DNA of 11,512 nt from Mucidula mucida (taxonomy: Eukaryota; Basidiomycota; Agaricomycetes; Agaricales; Physalacriaceae). The stretch is taken from positions 1 through 11,512 of the forward strand of contig JADNYV010000979.1 in assembly GCA_015501055.1 (NCBI GenBank), read 5' to 3'. This document shows, one piece after another, positions 1-6,347 of this stretch. Position 1 is the first letter of the stretch. Each line of letters begins with the position of its first letter. The position numbers and the translations under genes were made by a program. The notes under the pieces are model-generated. The model was not told the DNA's origin, searched no databases, and saw nothing but the letters and a program-made list of their open reading frames with translations.

Positions 1-12
1 ATAGATGTCGGA

Positions 13-128
13 CTATATGCTTAGGACGGCTTTCTCAATCGTGGACCACTCGACGTCTCGAGCAATGTCGTTCACAGTGGAGCCATACACTGTACAGTGC
101 GCGTAAGCATCGCCGGGTATTGAGGTAA
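13..128 (-). other. Possible 3'-terminal exon of an unknown gene
   Basis: Read on the minus strand, an open frame of about 37 codons runs from a CAG acceptor-like site near 129-131 to a TAG stop at 13-15. It ends in residues DVEWSTIEKAVLSI. Composition looks coding-like, but I recognise no family and see no matching upstream exon, because the monooxygenase relic begins on the other strand at 277. It could equally be a chance frame in intergenic DNA. Confidence 0.15.
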
Positions 129-276
129 CTGATCAGCAGCCCGAACGAATGATTGGAAGACTATGATGAAGCCTCGCGGCTCAGTGCCTAAGGACATCGA
201 CACGGACGTTGTGACTAAAGAGTATATTTGGCCATGTTACCTAACGAGCGCGTTATCTACATACAGTCGCGTTTCA

Positions 277-1860
277 ATGGCTCCTTCGAAAGTTTTAATC
301 GTATGTTTTCTTTTTTTGTCGATCCGAACTTGTGTTTATCAGCTACAATCGCGTAGGTTGGTGCTGGGCTCACAGGCCTTGTCCTCGCGCTTTCGTTATT
401 ACAAAATGGCCATTCCCATTCGCATTATCGACAAACTCTCCAGTAACAAGGTAATAAGGCTCAAAGGCTCCATTATCCAAATCCGTGACTACTCTTCTCG
501 AACCTCAATTCCACATCTTAGTTCTGAGAGCCCAGGACTTTGGAAGTCTACCAACGACTAGGGCTACTCCCTGAGCTCTTGGCCATTAGCATGGAAATGC
601 CATCCGCTAAAGCGCATATCCCGAACGGTCAGAACCTTGCGTTCGAGATGGCTTCAGTTCTGGAGGACTTTCGTGGTTGTCTGAACGTATGCCGCCACGT
701 CTCACCATTGCTTCAGTGCGTGATTGACGTGTTTTGTTTAGAACAATCCCATCGTCTTGAGCCAATATCACCACGAAGAGTTTCTCAGGAACCGCATTAC
801 GAAGAACTACGGCTGCCAGGTCGAATCAGGAACGGAGCTGGGTGTCGTTCGAGCCAGATAAACGCGGTGTCGTTGCGCGCCTGAAGAAACATCACGCTCA
901 TAGTTCCAATGCAGAGGAGATTGTCTGGACCCCGTATCTTGTAGGCGCAGATGGCGGTCATAGTGTCGTTCGCAAGATAGCTGGCCTACAAGACATGAAG
1001 AGCGAAGGGCCAATGCTAGAGACCTTCCAATTGGGTCGCGTCTTCGTTGCGGGCGGTATGTTGCAACGACACCAGTCACAGACGTTGGCCAATCTTTGTG
1101 AACAGATGCATGCCATGTTCATAGCCCTGTGGGCGGGCAAGGCCTGAATACTAGTGTTCAGGACGCTTGAGCTTTCAATCAATTCTCATCAACCCTCATA
1201 TTGATGGACCCCAGTTCAACCTAGGATGGAAACTTGCACTCGTCCTCCAGGGCCTACCATCACAGAGTCTACTGGAAACATACTCTTTTGAGCGCGTCCT
1301 TGTCGTTGCGGCCATGCTTCAGAAAACTAATCGCCTTACTGGGAAGATCACAGAAAACATCAAGACTGCTTCACCTGTTAGCTTTGTGAGCGATATCACA
1401 TACAGAGGAAGCCGCATCATCGTTGATGACTACGCCTCTGTCGGAGAATTCGTCGATTTCTACGGGTCCGGTGTAGATGGAAGTGCACGTGCTGGTGATA
1501 GAGCGCCCGACGCACCTGGTCTACTGACCGAGTCTGGGGAAGTGACGACTCTATTCGACTCTGGCGTCTTTGCCTCGAATGCGCATACTGTGATAACGTT
1601 CGCCAAAGAGCCTCCTCAGAAGCTGTTGCCTGTGCCAAATCCCGGACTGGTCAGGGCCATTATAGTTCCACAAGGTTCAGCTTCTGGTTTCATTCCTGGG
1701 GGGTCGCGTCCTTGTCGATTCAGAAGGCTTCATAGAGAAACATTACAGAGTGAAGGAACGAGACTTGAAGTTCTTAGTGGTGCGACCAGATGGTGTGATT
1801 GGCGCGCTCACAAAGGGTATTGACGGACTGAAGACATACTTTCGGAAGATATTTGTATAA
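277..1860 (+). pseudogene. Decayed FAD-binding aromatic monooxygenase (phenol 2-monooxygenase-like)
   Basis: This is a relic of a class A flavin monooxygenase, a family that hydroxylates phenolic rings using NAD(P)H and O2. Recognisable parts in order: ATG at 277; the dinucleotide-binding GAGLTG motif after a 56-bp intron (301-356); TLEVYQRLGLLPELLAIS near 537-590; an intron at 687-741; YLVGADGGHSVVRK near 930-975; GRVFVAG at 1034; a 50-bp intron at 1056-1105; the second FAD motif HSPVGGQGLN near 1117; and a C-terminal thioredoxin-like domain from about 1490 ending KIFV-stop at 1858-1860. Damage: an extra base at 410/411 (GGC-CATTCCC), an extra G at 841, and an extra G in the six-G run at 1698-1703. 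The donor expected at 1167/1168 reads GCTTGAGC, so GT is lost and an in-frame TGA is exposed. Only about 20 residues remain between VVRK and GRVFVAG, where this family normally has well over 100, so the substrate-binding middle is deleted. An intron near 450-530 is likely but its ends are unclear. The relic converges on RMI1. Confidence 0.85.
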
Positions 1861-1922
1861 CACTTGTAACGACAACTATATGGGGTATTTAATATACGTA
1901 TGGACGAGATATACAAACGAGA

Positions 1923-3354
1923 TCAGTCCGATAGCTCGATAATGTCTACATCTTCTACAGCTGCTGGGTTTGCTACTCTTCTCCTCACATGGCGCGTCGG
2001 TACGGGCATATTCTCTTTATCTTCATCGTCCGATATATCGATTACATCCATGTCATCTGGAGGTGGCACAGCGTCGTCTATGGTGGATGAAGAGGGGCGA
2101 GAAACCATGCTCTTCGTTTGAGTCTGGTCTACTGCGGCCCATAGCTCCTCGTTAGCAAAGTCGTCGTCGTCTCCAAACTCAGAGGACGCGTCTTGAGCCC
2201 GTGCAGGAGCTACAGGTTTATCTTCATCGTCGTCACTGTCAATGATTATGGTACGAGAGGAAGAACCGATGGGGGAAAGTGAAATGCTCGCTGCGAGTTG
2301 ACTGTCGACTTGCGTTGGACCATCAAAGAAGGAAGACGTATGATTAACCAGAGTGGCAGCAGAGGCTAAGGAATCTGGAACGCGTCGCCGCCGTGGTTGG
2401 TCCTCGTCGTCCATGTGATCGTGTAAAGTCGGAGACAGCGGCCGAGGAGGTGATATCTCGCGTAACGGAGATCGGGGACCGGGTGCTGGACGAGGTTGTG
2501 GTGGGTGCTGCATGTCGACTTGGGGTATATCAAGCCTGTATTGTGATGTCAGAGGCGAATGACGCGTAAATGTGGCCATACCCAAGACGCAGGTGCAAGC
2601 TTCGCGTGAAGTTTCCCCGCTGATTGGCCTCGCGGTCCTCGGTCATATGTTCTTTGAGTGTAACGCATCGTGGTTCAAGGAAAGCTATTCCTCGGCGGAC
2701 TTTACAGTCTTTGAGCAGAAGCTGCTAGCAGTGTCAGAACGGTTAAGTGGCCGGCAAGTCACACACCTTGTATCCCAGTGGTGTTGTCCCCAGTCGAAGC
2801 TGTGGTAAACTGCGGTACTCCATAGCCTTGAGGGTTATTGCGCCATCGGTGAGTTCCATGCTGAGCATGCTCCTGGGATAGTTCGGTATGGGCCCTTCTC
2901 CTTCAACATCGACATCGCCCTCGCCTTCTTCCTCTTCCTCTTCACCAGCAGCCAGCCTCTCCTCCCTTGTTAATCGCACCTTGTTCAGGTTATATGCACT
3001 GATCCCGATATCTGTAATGGATATAATCTCGACCAGAACTGGCGGCCCCGATATCCGTGTTTGCTTTTGGTCCGTATCTGCGACATGAGTTGGTAGGCCT
3101 GTGCCATGCAGCATGGAATCTTGCAAGTTAGACGAGAGCAGCTGAGACTCTACTTCTTGAATGATTGTGGCCATCTGAGTGGCTGGATTGAGCGCCTTGT
3201 CCTCTACGACCCAGTCGTAGCATGCTTGCAGCCATTCCTTTGGAGATCATCGGTAAATGAGTGGCTCCGTGACGTGCAGCGCGCTTACCGGGTCAATGCG
3301 CGGCCGCGGATAGTTTTGCGAGAGAAAGTCGGTCACCGCCGTGGGCACGTCCAT
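1923..3354 (-). CDS. RMI1: RecQ-mediated genome instability protein 1 (RMI1), OB-fold subunit
   Basis: Four exons: 3354-3289, 3237-2767, 2721-2582 and 2535-1923. The introns are 51, 45 and 46 bp with donors GTAAGC, GTGTGT and GTATGG. The spliced product is 429 aa. RMI1 binds topoisomerase III and a RecQ helicase (Sgs1/BLM) and stimulates double Holliday junction dissolution. The N-terminal helical part reads EWLQACYDWVVEDK. The OB fold spans about residues 75-205, with ITDIGISAYNL, YPRSMLSMELTDG, AMEYRSLPQL and LGTTPLGYK, then RRGIAFLEP after the second splice; this is the diagnostic RMI1 signature. An acidic glutamate-rich loop is inserted in the OB fold (plus strand about 2895-2950, CTT/CTC-rich). 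The roughly 200-residue tail is low complexity and acidic. It holds three hydrophobic-acidic motifs, IIIDSDDDED (about 322-331), VIDISDDED (390-398) and the C-terminal VDIIELSD (422-429), plus a KEN sequence at about 400. The start at 3354 is the only ATG opening exon 1. Reading frames are clean throughout, so the gene appears functional. Confidence 0.88.
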
Positions 3355-3476
3355 GGCGGCAGGATGAAGGAAACGAGTTCGCGTTCAGCTTCAAAGACCT
3401 CACGATCACATGTGCTTGCTTTGTTCCCAATTTGATATTCCTTCCCTGTTCCTTCCCAACCATCACATGCAGGTTC

Positions 3477-3506
3477 GACGAATGACAGCCAGCTTGGACG
3501 AATGAC
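3477..3506. repeat. Direct repeat GACGAATGAC upstream of RMI1
   Basis: The 10-mer GACGAATGAC occurs at 3477-3486 and again at 3497-3506, exactly 20 bp apart. It lies about 120-150 bp upstream of the RMI1 ATG, in the 217-bp gap between RMI1 and the preceding tandem gene. The two-turn spacing would suit paired factor binding on one face of the helix. No known factor is assigned. Confidence 0.3.
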
Positions 3507-3571
3507 GAAGTAAATGGAAACAGATATATTTTACAGTAGCAAGACGACTATGGCGTATACTATGGCTTCTC

Positions 3572-4224
3572 CTAGGCAGTGTAACTCTTCCTCGTGAAAC
3601 GGATTGGCAGCACTAGCGGCACTTTGGGCGAAACGGAAGCCTGGCTGGTCATGAGCATCACTATACGCAGCTCTGCAGTTCACATACTAAATCAACTTTG
3701 CGCGGATTTTGATTCTCTTTGCTATCATTGTCTGGAGCGCGGTCATCCACCTCGTCTTCCTCCGGTTCGGGTCTGAATGTTCTGGATTTCATGACGCGCT
3801 CCACCTTGACTTCGGAGTCTCTCTTCCTCTTCTTTCCTCGCGTGGTGACCTGAGAGCACATAAGTTTACCATGACAGCATCCTGACCGCCTACTTACAGA
3901 CTCAACGGCGACGACATCCTTGGCCTGTATCTTGTCCTTTGGTATCTTTTTTTTGTGCGTTTTCCTATCTTCGTGTATCTTCCAGTTATGCGGAGTGTAT
4001 AGAGACACTTTATCCAATGCGATCTCCTTCGCACACAGTTTGCACAAGGCAGTGTGTGGTTTGACCCACCCGATGTGCGGATGGTTGCTTAATTCGTCCC
4101 GTCGATTGATTTCTGCGGACGTCAACTCCCTCTCCAACGTCGTGTCATCAGGCGTCGGATGTGATGGAGGAGTGGTGGGCTTCGGCGCCGAAGAGGTGGA
4201 AGTGGATTGTCTGGTTTGACGCAT
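3572..4224 (-). CDS. Small nuclear-type zinc-finger protein, paralogue A
   Basis: Proposed exons: 4224-3898, 3849-3688 and 3640-3572, giving about 185 aa. Intron 1 (3850-3897, 48 bp, GTAAGT...CTCTCAG) is a multiple of three without a stop, so retention would add 16 residues. Intron 2 begins GTATGT at 3687; its acceptor is 3641 (preferred) or 3645. Without intron 2 the protein ends at a TAG at 3661. The N-terminal 40 residues are Ser/Thr/Pro-rich. A finger follows with C61, C64, W81, H84 and H90 (C-x2-C-x19-H-x5-H, Trp three before the first His). Then come basic stretches (KKKIPKDK, RGKKRKR) like nuclear localisation signals, an acidic stretch EPEEDEVDD and a KENQNP sequence. An upstream in-frame ATG at 4257 lies only 3 bp from the TATA box, so 4224 is chosen. 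The family is not recognised and no function is assigned; DNA binding is inference. It shares finger geometry and phase-0 introns with the next gene upstream. Confidence 0.65.
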
Positions 4225-4260
4225 GGTGCTGAACTGGTGTGTAGGGTAAATGTGCACGTA

Positions 4261-4268
4261 CCTTTATA
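4261..4268 (-). promoter_or_regulatory. TATA box of paralogue A
   Basis: TATAAAGG on the minus strand ends 36 bases before the ATG at 4224. A start site about 30 bp downstream would leave a 5' leader of only about 10 nt, and it rules out the ATG at 4257. Confidence 0.55.
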
Positions 4269-4291
4269 CCCCTCTATGGCGCCAGTTCCCG

Positions 4292-4305
4292 CACAATGGA
4301 TTGTG
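4292..4305. repeat. Short perfect inverted repeat CACAAT-GG-ATTGTG
   Basis: A 6-bp perfect inverted repeat with a 2-bp spacer sits just upstream of the TATA box of paralogue A. The half-site ATTGTG recurs at 4314-4319 inside the 15-bp element shared with the neighbouring promoter, so the palindrome may be part of the same control module. Confidence 0.35.
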
Positions 4306-4310
4306 GACGG

Positions 4311-4325
4311 CCCATTGTGCCACTC
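4311..4325 (-). promoter_or_regulatory. Shared 15-bp upstream element, copy 1
   Basis: Plus-strand CCCATTGTGCCACTC (GAGTGGCACAATGGG in the direction of the gene) lies 42 bp upstream of the TATA box of paralogue A. It is identical to the copy at 5278-5292 in the promoter of paralogue B. The core TGTGCCACT occurs once more at 4372-4380. A GGCGCCAT motif also occurs in both promoters, near 4277 and 5311 on the plus strand. Confidence 0.5.
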
Positions 4326-4474
4326 AATAGGCATGTGGACATGAATGGTTTGTGGACGATCAACGATCGGCTGTGCCACTGACAACTGAGCTACAGCATG
4401 ATGATTGTTTACATTACGAGGTGGACGAAAGAAGGTGCGCTTCATACTACATAATGATTAAATGCGGCAATTGA

Positions 4475-5172
4475 TCACTGCAGTACGCCAGACTCCTCGG
4501 ACATTCCCGTTTTACGTCGGACTAAATCATCTTTCCGAACAGGAACGACCTGTGGACACGTCTGCAAAGAGCCGCGAAGAAACGCAGAGACATACCAAAT
4601 CGCCAAGCACCGCCTCGACTTTACGTCGAAAGCGCGTTGGGTATAGTAAGACCTTCTCCTCTAGGAGATCTTCCCCGTCTTTCCCAGTATGAATAGCCTT
4701 TCGGTACACTGGTAAGGGAGACGCGTCTAGTATTGTTGAAGCAGACCAGGGACATACCGAATTTCTCACTATTTTGCTTTGTGGTTCGTCGTTCTCTTTA
4801 GTCCAATGCAACTTTCTCAGCTCAAAGTCTGAGTGCACTGCCGCTGGTGTCGACGCCTCCCCGGATTTTGCTCTTTTCTCTGCCTACGGTGCGTCAGAAA
4901 TCCTATCTTTCAAATAGCACGCGAGCTCTTACCTTTAGAGCGGCAGTGCGCGCTCGGGCTTTCTCCCCGTGCTGCCATGTCTGCATATGGGCCTGCCATT
5001 CCTGTGGGTCGAACGCCCTAGCCTCATCCCACTTGACGAAGACTTGACAGGCCTTGCAGAACGCCGAGCCGGCACTGACGCGACATATATGATGGCGTTT
5101 CTGGAGAAGGAACCGACGCGTCTTTGTCTCCTTGTTGTATGGTTTAGAACGAGACTTGCGGGATTTTGCCAT
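4475..5172 (-). CDS. Small nuclear-type zinc-finger protein, paralogue B
   Basis: Exons: 5172-4933, 4883-4596 and 4549-4475, giving 200 aa. Introns are 49 bp (4884-4932, GTAAGA...CGTAG) and 46 bp (4550-4595, GTATGT...CCACAG), both phase 0. If intron 2 is not removed, reading continues to a TGA at 4527-4529. The first 28 residues are very basic (MAKSRKSRSK...). The finger has C39, C42, W59, H62 and H68, the same C-x2-C-x19-H-x5-H spacing and Trp position as paralogue A. Beyond the first intron the tail is charged and ends VRRKTGMSEESGVLQ. A further in-frame 60-bp intron is possible at 4698-4757 (GTATGT...GAAAG); removing it would give 180 aa, close to paralogue A. I recognise no named family. 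A nuclear nucleic-acid-binding role is inference from the finger and the basic termini. The start at 5172 is the first ATG after the TATA box. Confidence 0.68.
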
Positions 5173-5212
5173 GATGACCGTTGACGAGGTCCAATCCTCT
5201 GCTCGTTGCCCT

Positions 5213-5220
5213 CTTTATAT
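5213..5220 (-). promoter_or_regulatory. TATA box of paralogue B
   Basis: ATATAAAG on the minus strand ends 40 bp before the ATG at 5172. The spacing is nearly the same as for paralogue A. Confidence 0.55.
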
Positions 5221-5277
5221 GAGCCATACCGCGCTGTGGATCTGTTTCCCGTGGTACGGTAGACAAAGTTTGTCAAG

Positions 5278-5292
5278 CCCATTGTGCCACTC
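5278..5292 (-). promoter_or_regulatory. Shared 15-bp upstream element, copy 2
   Basis: An exact repeat of CCCATTGTGCCACTC, here 57 bp upstream of the TATA box of paralogue B and in the same orientation relative to its gene as copy 1. The surrounding promoter sequence is not otherwise alike, so conservation seems confined to short motifs. Confidence 0.5.
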
Positions 5293-5462
5293 GACCAGAT
5301 TTGGGATACAATGGCGCCCGCTCAAGCAGTTTTTCCTCGTAGAAATCCAAAGTTACAGCGTTTATAAAGTATGACACATATATCGGAACATATTTGCTCT
5401 ACATAAATGATACAATGCTTGAAGGTCGCAATCATTATTGCGCCACAATAACTTGTTGGTGG

Positions 5463-5722
5463 TCAAGGACGAGGGTGCCAAAAGCGGTTCCCACAATCAT
5501 TACAGTACAGTGATACACGCCGTTTCTCCGGACCCGGCTGATTGGGATGAGGACAGCTGAGGTGGAGCACATGAATTTACTGTGCGCCACTTAATCATCA
5601 AAGACTTACGGGGAACTATTCCGCCTCTGGGTGGTGTTCGAAGGATGTTGGATGGGCTGAGACTCCGGTCTCTGGTTGTGTGCAAAGAAGTACCGTAAGC
5701 CTTCGCGGCTGTAAGATGGCAT
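5463..5722 (-). CDS. 68-aa Cys/His protein with a short intron
   Basis: Two exons, 5722-5610 and 5556-5463, flank a 53-bp intron (5557-5609, GTAAGT...CCTCAG, phase 2). The product is 68 aa. It starts MPSYSREGLRYFFAHNQRP, has a polar Ser/Pro/Gln/Arg middle, and ends in a compact Cys/His unit with C39, H41, C56, C59 and H65 (YCNDCGNRFWH near the C-terminus). This resembles a small zinc ribbon, but I cannot place it in a family. It is supported by a clean donor and acceptor, preserved frame, a TATA box 67 bp upstream of the ATG, and the sharply structured second exon. Alternative reading: a chance frame. The gene is tandem with the two zinc-finger paralogues but its finger pattern differs, so common descent is not shown. 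Confidence 0.5.
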
Positions 5723-5789
5723 ATCGATGTAGTGTGAGCTGTAGAATGGTGTGGATGTCGGTGATGACTATCTCGGAGCTCGTCAGGGC

Positions 5790-5796
5790 TTTTATA
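5790..5796 (-). promoter_or_regulatory. TATA box of the 68-aa Cys/His gene
   Basis: TATAAAA on the minus strand (plus-strand TTTTATA). The ATG is 67 bp downstream, leaving a leader of about 40 nt. Confidence 0.5.
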
Positions 5797-5805
5797 CTCG
5801 TGAAC

Positions 5806-5857
5806 GGTTACAATACGTACACAGGTGCTTGTTCTCGTCGTTGGGGTGGTTACAATA
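5806..5857. repeat. Paired GGTTACAATA repeats upstream of the 68-aa gene
   Basis: GGTTACAATA occurs at 5806-5815 and 5848-5857, 42 bp apart (four helical turns), 9 and 51 bp upstream of the TATA box. In the gene's direction the motif reads TATTGTAACC and contains the ATTGT string also present in the shared 15-bp element. Confidence 0.35.
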
Positions 5858-6347
5858 AGGTGAGAAAGGACGAGGTCCGAAGACATAATAGTGGTTGTGA
5901 GAAAAGACCAGTGGCCTTTGTTGACTGTATTTGGCAGGAGGTTCATTGTTCTCGAATGAGGAATGATTGCTGTGTTGGTGGGACCCATTTACACACGAAG
6001 AATGCAGACCGCGGAACGTATGTACTGTTTATGAACGCACGAATTAAACGTACGTGCTGAGGGTAGATGAGCCCAGGATCGACGCCACTTCAGGTTGAAG
6101 CATTAGCTTGGATTTCTCTGAAAGTCCAAGGCGAGATTCGGCCTACACGCACGCAACACGATGACTCTTTCGCTCACTCCACTGCGGTAATCCTCGGGAG
6201 ACATCGTAGTGTATTTGAAGAACGGAGGGCCGCTCCGGTAAAGCCGAAATATTTTCGATTGATCGGGATTTCGTCTCTCGCGATCCATGAGTAGACCATG
6301 ACTGGGGTCCGATGTTTATAACTCGACGACTCCCTCACTTTCGACTG
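5858..6347. other. Divergent intergenic region, no gene seen
   Basis: This stretch separates the minus-strand small-gene cluster from the plus-strand acetyltransferase. Open frames on both strands lack motifs, plausible intron signals or biased composition. It presumably holds the acetyltransferase promoter. A TTTATAA string at 6315-6321 is close to the ATG at 6348 and is only a weak TATA candidate. Confidence 0.5.

Noticed and set aside
2888..3088. Ser/Pro-rich plus-strand frame
   Set aside because: It is the antisense of the glutamate-rich loop in RMI1 exon 2.
4225..4257. Upstream start codon at 4257 for paralogue A
   Set aside because: It lies 3 bp downstream of the TATA box, where no transcript would be expected to begin.
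4122..4445. 107-aa minus-strand frame upstream of paralogue A
   Set aside because: It runs through the TATA box and the shared promoter element and overlaps paralogue A in another frame.
5680..6060. 126-aa plus-strand frame
   Set aside because: It is antisense to the first exon and promoter of the spliced 68-aa gene, with no motifs and odd composition.
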